From Variovorax paradoxus (GTDB lineage: Bacteria > Pseudomonadota > Gammaproteobacteria > Burkholderiales > Burkholderiaceae_C): DNA of 44,234 nt. The notes under the pieces are model-generated. The model saw only the letters and a program-made list of their open reading frames with translations. It had not been told where the DNA came from and ran no database searches. Below, one piece after another: positions 1 to 7,890 of this stretch. The DNA lies in assembly GCF_018614915.1 (NCBI RefSeq), contig NZ_JAGGNU010000084.1:1-44234 (forward strand), in the 5' to 3' direction. Numbering within the stretch: position 1 is the first letter of the stretch; each line of letters begins with the position of its first letter. The position numbers and the translations under genes are program-made.

Positions 1-22
1 CTTCGATGTTCTCGTAGCTCAT
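1..22 (-). CDS. Enoyl-CoA hydratase/isomerase, N-terminal fragment (runs off window)
   Basis: Only the first seven codons are inside the window: an ATG read leftward from base 22, giving MSYENIE. A clear ribosome-binding site (caggag, with AGGAG six bases from the ATG) supports the start. MSYENI-type beginnings are common in crotonase-family enoyl-CoA hydratases. The gene lies in the same direction as, and about 90 bases after, the MaoC hydratase, so it is probably the third gene of that operon. The family assignment rests on seven residues and on context, and is tentative. Confidence 0.45.
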
Positions 23-115
23 TGGTTTCTCCTGGACAGAACGCCTCGGGGCTGGGGCCGAAGCGACAATGAAATGTGATTGCGGCAGCTCGCCTCCGCG
101 GAGGCCGCGTCACGA

Positions 116-571
116 TCACGATTGGTTCGTGGGTTCCCGGCGGCGAAACATAATCTGGCACTGCCCACTCTGCACCAGAACGTCGTGTTCATTGTTCAGT
201 TCGAAGCGCAGGTCCACGATGCCGCGGTCCTGCTTGCGCGTGGCGCGCGCGGCCAGCACTGCGATGGCCGCGCCAAGCGTGTCGCCGGCACGCACCGGCG
301 CGTGAAAGGACCATTGCACACCCAGCATGCCGAGCACCGTCCCGTCGAACAACCCAGCGCGCGCGCCCAAGCCCAGCGCCATGCCCAGGATCATCGGACC
401 GTGCGCGATCCGCCCATCGAAACCCGCCTCACGCGCGAACGGCTCGTCGGTGTGCAACGGGTTGAAGTCGCCGCTGAGCCCGGCGAAGGCAACTACGTCT
501 GCCTCCGTGATGGTGCGGCGCGGTGTGCGGACTATGCGGCCCGGTTCGAAATCTTCGTAGTGCCAGCCCAT
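116..571 (-). CDS. MaoC-family enoyl-CoA hydratase (151 aa)
   Basis: This is a single hot-dog-fold hydratase, probably adding water (R-specifically) to a 2-enoyl-CoA. The hydratase-2 motif is intact: the segment GLSGDFNPLH carries Asp35 and His40, the expected catalytic pair, and RIAHGPMILG near residues 54-63 is the usual following helix. The 151-aa length is normal for a stand-alone MaoC protein. An AAGGA ribosome-binding site six bases before the ATG fixes the start. It follows the acyl-CoA synthetase by 33 bases and precedes the partial crotonase, so it belongs to a three-gene operon whose control region is at 2246-2605. The substrate is not evident from sequence. Confidence 0.88.
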   Translation of the reverse strand: MGWHYEDFEPGRIVRTPRRTITEADVVAFAGLSGDFNPLHTDEPFAREAGFDGRIAHGPMILGMALGLGARAGLFDGTVLGMLGVQWSFHAPVRAGDTLGAAIAVLAARATRKQDRGIVDLRFELNNEHDVLVQSGQCQIMFRRREPTNQS

Positions 572-604
572 CGGGTGTCCTTCTTGTTTCCGTGCATCGC
601 CCGT

Positions 605-2245
605 TCAGCGGGCCGACGTACTGCGTTTCTTGAGCTCGCGCAGGTCGATCATCCCGGCCTGCGTGCGGGGGTCGATGCCCTGCGCGAAGATCTGGTGCTT
701 TTGGATCTTCTGGGTGGCGGTGGTCGGAATCCGGTCGGTGATCCACAGCCAGCCCGGCGCTTTGTAGTACGCCATGCCGGCATGACAGAAATCGAAGAGC
801 GTGCGAGCGATCGCAGCCCTATCCCGCGCTGCGCCCGGGCGCAGCACGACGCAAGCCAGCACCTCTTCCTCCCGTATCTCGTCGGGGACCGCGAGCACCG
901 CCACCTGCTCGACCGCCGGATGGGTCTGCAGCAGCGCTTCGACCTCCGCCGCGGCGATGTTCTCCCCGGAGCGGCGGATGATGTTCTTGCGCCGATCGAC
1001 AAAATGCAACATGCCATCGACCGCTCGGGTCACGATGTCGCCTGTGTGGAACCAGCCGCCGCGCCAGGCGCTTTCGGTGGCGGCCTCGTCGTCGAGGTAG
1101 CCGCTGAAGAAGTCTTGGCGCGGCGTGGTCGCAGAATGTCGCAGCACCATCTCACCTTCAGTGCCGTCGGGCACATCGCTATCGGCATCGTCGACGACCC
1201 GCACCTCCACGCCGGGCTGTGCGCGGCCGAAGGCGCGGGTGCCCACTTGGCGCGGCGAATGGTTGTCGACCAGGGCGCGCACCATCTCGGTCATCCCCCA
1301 AATTTCAACCAGCGGAAAGCCGAAACGCGCCTCGAACAACGCATGCAGCTGCGGCTCCACGCCCGCGCCAATGGCGAAGCGCACGCGGTGCGCGCGGTCT
1401 TGCGACGCGGGTGGCTGTCCCAGCAGCATCGGCACCATCACGCCCAAGTAGTGGAGCACCGTGGCGCGGGATTCGCGCACCTCGGTCCAGAAGCGCGAAG
1501 TCTGAAAACGGTCGGTCTGCACCTGGCAGTTGCCGGTCAGAATGAGGCAATAGAAGGAATAGACCGAGGCGTTGATGTGGAACAGCGGCAACGGGTTGTA
1601 TAGCCGCTCACGCCCTTCCTCGAAGGTACAGAGGCCATCACGCGTCGCATACCACGCACCCACAGAAAGCTCATAACGATGCGACAGCAGGCAGCCCTTG
1701 GGCCGGCCGGTGGTGCCCGAGGTGTAGAGCACGCTGGCCGACGTGTCTGGCGCTGGTGTGGTTGAGACGGCGGGCTGCGCCGCGCGCGGCATCCCCGCGC
1801 CGAAGCGCTCGAAAAGCACGACGGCCGGCTGCACGCCACTTTCGACCAAGGCGGCCGTCAGTTGCGACTGGAGTGCTTCGACGACGAGGACGGCATCGAG
1901 CCGGGCATGTTCGACCACGTAGGCCAATTCACGTGCGCGGTGGTCAGGGTTCAGCGGGACGCAACAGACGCCCAGCGCATTCATCGCGAGTTTGTGCAGC
2001 AGGTGTTCGGGCCGGTTCTCCAGTAAAAGGCCGATGCGATGGCCCAGCCCGTAGCCACCCCTTGCGTAGACGTCCATGAGCTCACGCACCATGTCGATCG
2101 ACTCGCCGTAGCTGATCTCAAAGCCCTTGGGGTGGTAGGCGCGCAGCGGGTTCGCCGGCACAGCAAGGAACGCACGGCTGGCATGAACCTGTGCCGCGCG
2201 GAAGAAGGTCTTGCCGATGGTCGAATCTTCTTGGATGGGTATCAC
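605..2245 (-). CDS. AMP-forming acyl-CoA synthetase (546 aa)
   Basis: This ANL-superfamily enzyme would activate a carboxylic acid with ATP and CoA. The ATP-grasping loop is canonical (YTSGTTGRPKG, residues 174-184). The hinge region with HTGD and the C-terminal lysine motif TTATQKIQK are also present, so it should be active. The start is a GTG at 2245 with a GGAG ribosome-binding site eight bases upstream; no better ATG exists. It is the first gene of the leftward operon and is divergent from the binding protein at 2606, sharing a promoter region that carries the putative TetR operator. It is one of five synthetase-family genes in the window. The chain length or ring nature of the substrate cannot be read from the sequence. 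Confidence 0.9.
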   Translation of the reverse strand: MIPIQEDSTIGKTFFRAAQVHASRAFLAVPANPLRAYHPKGFEISYGESIDMVRELMDVYARGGYGLGHRIGLLLENRPEHLLHKLAMNALGVCCVPLNPDHRARELAYVVEHARLDAVLVVEALQSQLTAALVESGVQPAVVLFERFGAGMPRAAQPAVSTTPAPDTSASVLYTSGTTGRPKGCLLSHRYELSVGAWYATRDGLCTFEEGRERLYNPLPLFHINASVYSFYCLILTGNCQVQTDRFQTSRFWTEVRESRATVLHYLGVMVPMLLGQPPASQDRAHRVRFAIGAGVEPQLHALFEARFGFPLVEIWGMTEMVRALVDNHSPRQVGTRAFGRAQPGVEVRVVDDADSDVPDGTEGEMVLRHSATTPRQDFFSGYLDDEAATESAWRGGWFHTGDIVTRAVDGMLHFVDRRKNIIRRSGENIAAAEVEALLQTHPAVEQVAVLAVPDEIREEEVLACVVLRPGAARDRAAIARTLFDFCHAGMAYYKAPGWLWITDRIPTTATQKIQKHQIFAQGIDPRTQAGMIDLRELKKRSTSAR

Positions 2246-2605
2246 GCTTTGTCTCCAGACTCAATTGCGTGGCGCCGAGCCGAGCCGAACCGTCCGTTGT
2301 CGGGGTACGGCCGACGGCTCTGGGCCACTCATGACCTGTCATCGCGTGCATCTTGCAGGTCATGCTACGTCAATGTCAATCCTTATTTTGATTGTGACTC
2401 AATTTGACTTTATGATGCCATGACCACTTTGTCATTTGGTCCTGTTTGCTAGATCCATGAAGATTTATTTGAGTTAGGGTTAAACCTATTCCAAACGCAC
2501 CTCACTGTTCGATTGAATGCAGGCTTCACCGGTCCCGCGTTTGCCATAACTCTTGAGCGCGTGTTCCACCTGATCGATGGCATTCGCCGCTCTCCGGAGA
2601 TCCGC
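2246..2605. promoter_or_regulatory. Divergent control region between the synthetase and binding-protein operons
   Basis: This 360-base gene-free stretch separates two divergent operons. The central part (about 2360-2480) is AT-rich compared with its surroundings. It holds the 13-bp inverted repeat at 2389-2401. A TTGACA hexamer reads leftward at 2379-2374 and is a possible -35 box for the minus-strand operon. TTGACT reads rightward at 2404-2409. A TTGAGT half-site lies at 2469-2474. No convincing -10 box pairs cleanly with either hexamer. The plus-strand ATG at 2606 has GGAGA as ribosome-binding site. Confidence 0.6.
2389..2401. promoter_or_regulatory. Putative TetR operator, copy 1
   Basis: TGATTGTGACTCA is an imperfect inverted repeat: TGATT, three bases, ACTCA, with one mismatch between the arms. 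The symmetry extends one pair outward to TTGATT-N3-ACTCAA. The same arrangement recurs at 21692, 21761 and 28497, always in front of operons of this locus. Assignment to the TetR protein encoded at 27632 is inference. Confidence 0.6.
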
Positions 2606-3808
2606 ATGAAGCCCACACCCCTGCACGCCCTCGCCCTCCTTTGCGCTGCCGCACTGCCCGCCTCGACGGTGCGGGCGCAGCCGCCAGAGAAAGTCAAGAT
2701 CGGCTTCCTGACCGACATGTCCAGCGTGTTTGCCGACATCGACGGCAAGAACGGTGCGTTGGCGATTCAGATGGCGATCGACGACTTCGGCGGCAAGGTG
2801 CTCGGTCGTCCGGTCGAGCTCTTGGCCAGCGACCACCAGAACAAGGCCGACATCGCTGCGTCGAAAGCGCGCCAATGGGTCGACACGGCCGGACTCCATG
2901 CGATCTTCGGCGGTTCCAACTCGGGGGTGGGATTGGCGCTAGCCAACCTCGCGCGCGACAAGAAGCGCGTGTACTTCAACATCGGCGCCGGCACGCCCGC
3001 GCTGACCAACGAGCAGTGCACGCCGTATACCGTGCACTACGCATTCGACACGGTGGCGCTGGCGCGCGGCACCGGCAGCGCGGTGGTCGAAGCCGGCGGC
3101 AAGAGCTGGTACTTCCTGACAGTGGACTACGTGTTCGGTCATTCACTGGAAGGTGACACCACCAAGGTCGTGAAGGACAGCGGCGGCACCGTGCTCGGCG
3201 CGGTGCGCCATCCGCTCAACGCGGCGGACTTTTCATCCTTCCTGCTGCAGGCGCAGAACTCCAAGGCGCAGATTCTCGGACTCGCCACTGCAGGCGTCGA
3301 CGCGCACAACGCCATCAAGGCGGCGCGTGAGTTCGGAATCAACCGCTCGATGAAGATGGCGGCATTGCTGGTCTTTCTGAGCGACTTCCACAGCCTCGGA
3401 CTCAAGAACACCGAGGGCTTGCTCTTCACCACGAGCTGGGACTGGAATCTCGACGCGAAGAGCCGCGCCTTCGGCAGGAAGTTCTTCACCAGAACCCAGC
3501 GCATGCCGACCGACCTGCAGGCCGCCGACTATTCGGCCACCATGACTTACCTGAAGGCGGTGGAAGCCGCGGGCTCTACCGATGCCGACGCGGTGATGGC
3601 CAAGCTCAAGAACACGCCGATCGACGACTTCTACGCCAAGGGCACGATCCGGCCCGACGGTCGCTTCGTGCACGACATGTACCTGATGCAGGTGAAGGCA
3701 CCGGCCGAGTCCAAAGAGCCCTGGGACTACGCCAAGCTCATCAAGCGACTTCCCGGCGAGCAGGTCTTCACCCGAAGAAGCGAAAGCAAGTGCGCGCTCT
3801 GGCAATGA
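2606..3808 (+). CDS. Periplasmic ligand-binding protein of Liv/HAAT ABC type (400 aa)
   Basis: This is a type-1 periplasmic binding fold protein of the family that feeds hydrophobic-amino-acid-type ABC transporters. Such homologues often bind aromatic or aliphatic carboxylates rather than amino acids. A Sec signal peptide is evident: MKPTPLHALALLCAAALPAS, with a probable cut after VRA. The mature chain begins with the usual strand KVKIGFLTDMSS. The ATG at 2606 is preceded by GGAGA; upstream in-frame codons would add 31 residues in front of the signal peptide and are rejected. No permease or ATPase follows it. The next genes are an SDR and a synthetase homologue, so it is an orphan receptor that may serve one of the two transporters in the window. 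Confidence 0.88.
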   Translation: MKPTPLHALALLCAAALPASTVRAQPPEKVKIGFLTDMSSVFADIDGKNGALAIQMAIDDFGGKVLGRPVELLASDHQNKADIAASKARQWVDTAGLHAIFGGSNSGVGLALANLARDKKRVYFNIGAGTPALTNEQCTPYTVHYAFDTVALARGTGSAVVEAGGKSWYFLTVDYVFGHSLEGDTTKVVKDSGGTVLGAVRHPLNAADFSSFLLQAQNSKAQILGLATAGVDAHNAIKAAREFGINRSMKMAALLVFLSDFHSLGLKNTEGLLFTTSWDWNLDAKSRAFGRKFFTRTQRMPTDLQAADYSATMTYLKAVEAAGSTDADAVMAKLKNTPIDDFYAKGTIRPDGRFVHDMYLMQVKAPAESKEPWDYAKLIKRLPGEQVFTRRSESKCALWQ

Positions 3809-3824
3809 TCTCTTGAAGGAAATC

Positions 3825-4649
3825 ATGCATATCGACCTCGATTTCAAGAACCGGCACGTCGTCGTCTTCGGAGGCACGACCGGCATCAACTTCGGCATCG
3901 CCGAGGCCTTCGCTGCCCAGGGCGCCAATGTCACAGTGGTCAGTCGGCGTGAGGAGAACGTGGCTGCCGCCACCGAGAAGCTCCGCGTGCACGGGAACGG
4001 CGTGCACGGCGCCTGTGCCGACGTGCGCGACTTCGATTCGGTCGGCCGTGCGCTGGCGGAATCGGTGACTGTGTACGGTCCGGTAGACGTGCTCGTCTCG
4101 GGCGCGGCCGGCAATTTCTTCGCGCAAGCGAAGAACATGTCCTCCAACGGTTTCAAGGCTGTGATCGACATCGACCTGCTCGGTACCTTCCACGTCATGC
4201 GGCAGGCGCACGAGCACCTGCGCAAGCCCGGAGCGACGGTTATCAACATCACGGCGCCGCAATCGACGATCCCGATGCGCTACCAGTCGCACGCTTGTGC
4301 GGCCAAGGCTGGGGTCGACCAGTTGACGCGTGTGCTGGCGCTCGAATGGGGTGCGGACGGCATCCGGATCAACGCGATCTCGCCGGGCCCGATCGACGGC
4401 ACCGAAGGCGTCAAGCGCCTCATGGCACAGAGCGATGCAGAACGCGAGCAGGCGACGAACATGGTTCCATTGCAGCGGCTCGGCACGCTCGATGACATCG
4501 CCAACCTGGCGCTGTTTCTGGCCTCGCCCTATGGCAGCTACATCTCGGGCACGGTGATCCCCTGCGACGGCGGCGGCGCACTGGAAAGCGTGAAACCGGT
4601 GCTCGAAGCCACCGGTCGGCTGGCCGAAGCACAGGCAAGGAAGATCTGA
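3825..4649 (+). CDS. SDR-family reductase, 2,4-dienoyl-CoA reductase-like (274 aa)
   Basis: The N-terminal dinucleotide motif GGTTGINFG (residues 16-24) marks a short-chain dehydrogenase/reductase. The canonical YxxxK is missing: the active-site segment is SHACAAK, with Lys161 kept but Ala where Tyr would be. Together with the VSGAAGNFFA segment (residues 91-100), this is the pattern of NADPH-dependent 2,4-dienoyl-CoA reductases, which use a different Tyr/Asn arrangement, so loss of Tyr here does not imply inactivity. The ATG at 3825 has GAAGGA just before it; a TTG at 3813 would add four residues. It starts 16 bases after the binding-protein stop and overlaps the next start by one base (TGATG). 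The likely role is reducing an unsaturated acyl-CoA intermediate. Confidence 0.82.
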   Translation: MHIDLDFKNRHVVVFGGTTGINFGIAEAFAAQGANVTVVSRREENVAAATEKLRVHGNGVHGACADVRDFDSVGRALAESVTVYGPVDVLVSGAAGNFFAQAKNMSSNGFKAVIDIDLLGTFHVMRQAHEHLRKPGATVINITAPQSTIPMRYQSHACAAKAGVDQLTRVLALEWGADGIRINAISPGPIDGTEGVKRLMAQSDAEREQATNMVPLQRLGTLDDIANLALFLASPYGSYISGTVIPCDGGGALESVKPVLEATGRLAEAQARKI

Positions 4650-6178
4650 TGTCCCGCGCCACCGACTACACGCTCGGCGACCTGTTGCAGCGCAACGCGA
4701 CGGTGCACGGCGACAGCATTGCGTTCCGGCAGGACGCGCAGGCCGTCACGCACCGTGCGCACCTGGAGCGCGTGCAACAGCTGGCCGCGGGCCTGCGGCG
4801 CCTGGGTATCGCTGCGGGCGAACGCATCGCGATCCTGTCGAAGAACCGCATCGAATACGTCGAGCTGTTCGGCGCCGCAGCGCTGCTGGGCGCGATCGTC
4901 TCAGCGATCAACTGGCGCCTCTCCCCAGCCGAGGTGCTGGCGGTACTTGAGAACGACACCCCCAAGGCGATCGTGGTCGAGGACGAATTCTGGCCCCTGC
5001 TGGACCTGGCGCTCGCGCGCAACGGGGTGGACCTGGAACCGCTCACGGTCGGCAGTCGGCGCGACGGCTTCCAGTGCCTCGACGACCTCTACGCCGATCT
5101 GTCCTCCTGCGATGACCCGTCGGCGCAGGCGCCGGTGTCCACCGACGCGCCGCTGCTGCTGGTGCACACCGCCTGGACGGACGGCCGCCCCAAGGCCGCA
5201 GCGCTCTCTCATGCCAACCTGATCGCCAACGCCATCCAGCTCCAGGTCGCCTGGCAACTCGGCGCCGACGACGTGCATCTGGGCTGCCTGCCGCTGTTTC
5301 ATTCGACCGCGATCTCGCTCACGCTGGCCGTTCAGCTGGCCGGCGGCGCCAGCGTGCTGACGCGGCAGTTCGACCCTGAGGAGGCCGCTGCGCTGGCGCA
5401 GCGCCACCAGGCCACCGTGCTCGGCGAATTCGCGCCCATGCTCGACAGCCTGCTTGGCGCCGGCAGCGATGCCCCTGCGCGGCTGGCGAGTCTGCGCCAC
5501 GTGTGCGGCCTGGATTCGCCTGAAACGATCCGCCGCTTCGAGGCCACCTGCCCCGGTGCCATCTTCTGGGCTGGCTACGGCCAGACCGAAGTGGCCGGGC
5601 TGGCCACGCTCGGGCGTTTTCGCGACGCACCAGGAGCGGCCGGTTTCCCGCTGGCGCTCAGCTCGATCGCCATCGAGGGCGAGGACGGGCGCCTGCTGCC
5701 GCTGGGCGAGACGGGCGAGATCATCGTGCGCGGGCCTTGCACCTGCCTGGGCTATTGGGAGCGTCCAGAGGACAACGCTCGACTGCTGCGTGGCGGTTGG
5801 CTGCATACGGGAGACAGCGGGCGGTTGGATACACAGGGCCGGCTCTGGTACGCGGGCCGACTCGCGATCAAGGAACTTATCAAGACGGGCGGCGAGAACG
5901 TCTACCCTTCGGAGGTAGAGGCCGCGATCCGCGAACACGTCGGCGTCGCCGAAGTGGCCGTGATCGGTGTCGCAGACGCGCAATGGGGTGAGTCGATCAA
6001 GGCTGTGTGTGTCGCCCACCCCGGCGCATCGCCGCCGACACAGGAAGAAATCTCGGACTTCGTCGCCAGCCGCATCGCCCGCTACAAGCGACCGCGCTTC
6101 GTGGTGTTCGTGGATGCGCTGCCAAAGCAGCCAGACGGGGCGGTGGATCGAAAGGCTGTTCGGAAGCTTTTCGAATGA
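4649..6178 (+). CDS. Acyl-CoA synthetase homologue with degenerate ATP loop and missing C-terminal lysine (509 aa)
   Basis: Full-length ANL-fold protein: it keeps the YGQTE motif, HTGD, and the hinge KELIKTGGENVYPSEVE. Two catalytic signatures are altered. The phosphate-binding loop reads HTAWTDGRPKAA (residues 173-184) instead of the usual TSGTTGxPKG. In the C-terminal motif PDGAVDRKAVR, Ala498 occupies the place of the invariant lysine needed for adenylation. The reading frame is otherwise undisturbed and codon use looks normal, so this is not simple decay. It is translationally coupled to the SDR (one-base overlap) and closes the operon. It could act on a pre-formed adenylate, be a structural or regulatory paralogue, or be inactive. 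I cannot choose between these. Confidence 0.85.
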   Translation: MSRATDYTLGDLLQRNATVHGDSIAFRQDAQAVTHRAHLERVQQLAAGLRRLGIAAGERIAILSKNRIEYVELFGAAALLGAIVSAINWRLSPAEVLAVLENDTPKAIVVEDEFWPLLDLALARNGVDLEPLTVGSRRDGFQCLDDLYADLSSCDDPSAQAPVSTDAPLLLVHTAWTDGRPKAAALSHANLIANAIQLQVAWQLGADDVHLGCLPLFHSTAISLTLAVQLAGGASVLTRQFDPEEAAALAQRHQATVLGEFAPMLDSLLGAGSDAPARLASLRHVCGLDSPETIRRFEATCPGAIFWAGYGQTEVAGLATLGRFRDAPGAAGFPLALSSIAIEGEDGRLLPLGETGEIIVRGPCTCLGYWERPEDNARLLRGGWLHTGDSGRLDTQGRLWYAGRLAIKELIKTGGENVYPSEVEAAIREHVGVAEVAVIGVADAQWGESIKAVCVAHPGASPPTQEEISDFVASRIARYKRPRFVVFVDALPKQPDGAVDRKAVRKLFE

Positions 6179-6186
6179 GACAGCGC

Positions 6187-6207
6187 CGTCGGAGGCGCAG
6201 TCCGACG
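6187..6207. terminator. Hairpin between convergent operons
   Basis: CGTCGGA and TCCGACG are perfect 7-bp arms around a 7-base loop, placed in the 40-base gap between the convergent genes ending at 6178 and 6219. There is no T-tract on either side, so it is only a candidate for a bidirectional or Rho-assisted stop. Confidence 0.35.
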
Positions 6208-6218
6208 CGCCTCGCGCT

Positions 6219-6998
6219 TCAACGGCCGCTGAACACTGGCTTCTGCTTCCCCAGGAACGCCGCCACCGCGCCCTTGAAGTCCTCGGTGCGCGCATTGGCG
6301 ACGAACTCCGCCTGCTCCAGATCCAGTTGAGTGGGCAGATCGTTTTGCAGCGAGGCGCGCATGAGGCGCTTCATGCGACCGATCGCCAGCGTGGGGCCCG
6401 CCGCCAAGCGCTGCGCCACCGTGTCCACATTGGCATCAAGCTCCGCCAGCGGCACGACCTTGTTGAGCATTCCGTACCGGAGAGCCTCGGCCGCGTCGAA
6501 GGTCTCGCCCAGCAGCGCGATCGCCATGGCGTTGCGCAAGCCCGCGACGCGCGGCAGCGACCACGTGGCCGAGCCATCGCATGTCGCGCCGATGTTCACG
6601 TAGGCCAGATTGAACTTCGTGCCCTCGGCCGCGATCGCGAGATCGCAGGACATGGCCAGGCTCAGGCTTCCGCCGGCCACGACGCCGTGTAGGCGCGCGA
6701 TAAAGGGCACGTCCAACGCACCTATGAGCTTGGCGGCCTCGTGCACCGGCCCGATCAGCCCCGGCACCGCCGCGGCCGCGTCCGCGCCACCCAGTTCGTT
6801 CAGGTCACCGCCGACGCCAAAGGCATCGCCCTCTCCGCCCAGCACCACGGCGCGGATGTCCGGCGTGGCGGCGATCTCCTGACAACACGCGAGGAAGGCG
6901 CGTGCGGTCGGCACGTTAACCGCATTGAGTTGCCCGGGACGGTTGAAGCGCAGGTGCGCGATGGCGCCTTCGCGGCGCAGGGTGACAGGTTCGCTCAT
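6219..6998 (-). CDS. Enoyl-CoA hydratase/isomerase (crotonase) family (259 aa)
   Basis: This crotonase-fold enzyme acts on an acyl-CoA. The two oxyanion-hole segments are recognisable: GGEGDAFGVGGDL near residue 55 and HGVVAGGSLSLAMSCDLAIA near residue 105. The later catalytic segment is NIGATCDGSATWSLP, with Asp and no Glu at the usual second acidic position, as in isomerase-type members such as PaaG relatives. It is therefore more likely an isomerase or atypical hydratase than a classical hydratase. The start ATG lies 30 bases after the LivF-type gene and has a modest GGA ribosome-binding site. It is the last gene of the 15-gene leftward operon. Confidence 0.86.
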   Translation of the reverse strand: MSEPVTLRREGAIAHLRFNRPGQLNAVNVPTARAFLACCQEIAATPDIRAVVLGGEGDAFGVGGDLNELGGADAAAAVPGLIGPVHEAAKLIGALDVPFIARLHGVVAGGSLSLAMSCDLAIAAEGTKFNLAYVNIGATCDGSATWSLPRVAGLRNAMAIALLGETFDAAEALRYGMLNKVVPLAELDANVDTVAQRLAAGPTLAIGRMKRLMRASLQNDLPTQLDLEQAEFVANARTEDFKGAVAAFLGKQKPVFSGR

Positions 6999-7028
6999 GA
7001 GTGATTCCGTGAATGAAGAGACAGTTCG

Positions 7029-7886
7029 TCAGCCGAGCCAGCGCTTGCGACGCCGGTAGTGCTTTGTGGCCCGGTAATTTTTTCGCTCACCCGCGCCGCT
7101 GACGCCTAGATAGAACTCGCGGATGTCCTCGTTCGCACGCAACTGTTCGGCGGGCGCTTCGAGTACCACGCGCCCGCCTTCCATCACGTAGCCATGATCG
7201 GCCAACGCCAGCGCCGCCTGCGCGTTCTGCTCGACGATGAGCAGCGACAACCCCTGCGTCTTGAGCTTGGCGAGGAGCGTGAAGATTTCCTCGATCATCT
7301 TCGGTGCAAGGCCGAGCGAGGGTTCGTCGATGAGCATCAGCCTGGGCTTCCCCATCAGCGCGCGTCCGATCAGCAACTGCTGCTGCTCGCCGCCCGAGAG
7401 GTAGCCGGAAGTGCGGTCGCGCAGCTCGGCGAGCCGCGGAATCGTTGCGTAGACGAGCTCCAGCTGCTCGCGCACGCTCGCCATGCCGGGCAAGAGATGG
7501 CCGCCGATCACAAGGTTCTGTTCCACGTTCAGGTGGCGCAGAACCTTGCGGCCTTCGACCACGTGAATCAGTCCGCGCGCCACCGTGTCCAGTGCGGCGA
7601 GTCCGGTGATGAGCTTGCCGCCGAAGCTGATGCTGCCCGCCGACACGGCGCCATCGTCGATCGACAGAATGCCCGAGATGGCCTTAAGGGTCGTGCTCTT
7701 TCCGGCGCCGTTCGGCCCGAGCAGCACGGTGCAGCGCCCCTCCTCCACCCTCAGGTTCACGCCTTTGAGCGCGAGAATGACCTTGGCGTAGAGAACTTCC
7801 AGGTTCTCTATCGCCAGCAGCTCGCCGCGCGGCGGATCCGACGCGCGCTGGGTCGCCGGCCGTTCCAAAACCTCGGATTCCGTCAT
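7029..7886 (-). CDS. LivF-type ABC transporter ATPase, module 1 (285 aa)
   Basis: One of two nucleotide-binding subunits of module 1. Walker A is GPNGAGKST (residues 58-66), the signature is LSGGEQQQLLIGRAL, and Walker B is LMLIDEPSLGLAP, all intact. About 25 extra N-terminal residues precede the first strand, LLAIENLEVLY. The protein ends in a basic tail, HYRRRKRWLG, that is not part of ordinary LivF and is shared with the other LivF of this window (34728). It starts four bases after the binding-protein stop. The transporter is of branched-chain amino acid type by sequence, but its neighbours point to an organic acid as cargo. Confidence 0.92.
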   Translation of the reverse strand: MTESEVLERPATQRASDPPRGELLAIENLEVLYAKVILALKGVNLRVEEGRCTVLLGPNGAGKSTTLKAISGILSIDDGAVSAGSISFGGKLITGLAALDTVARGLIHVVEGRKVLRHLNVEQNLVIGGHLLPGMASVREQLELVYATIPRLAELRDRTSGYLSGGEQQQLLIGRALMGKPRLMLIDEPSLGLAPKMIEEIFTLLAKLKTQGLSLLIVEQNAQAALALADHGYVMEGGRVVLEAPAEQLRANEDIREFYLGVSGAGERKNYRATKHYRRRKRWLG

Positions 7887-7890
7887 GCTG

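Noticed and set aside
80..1603. 507-codon plus-strand open frame over the MaoC and synthetase genes
   Set aside because: Arg/His-rich translation with no domain, antisense to two well-supported genes; typical GC-rich shadow.
2469..2481. Fifth operator copy beginning TGAGT
   Set aside because: Only the left arm matches (TGAGT-TAG-GGTTA); the right arm does not, so it is at best a half-site.
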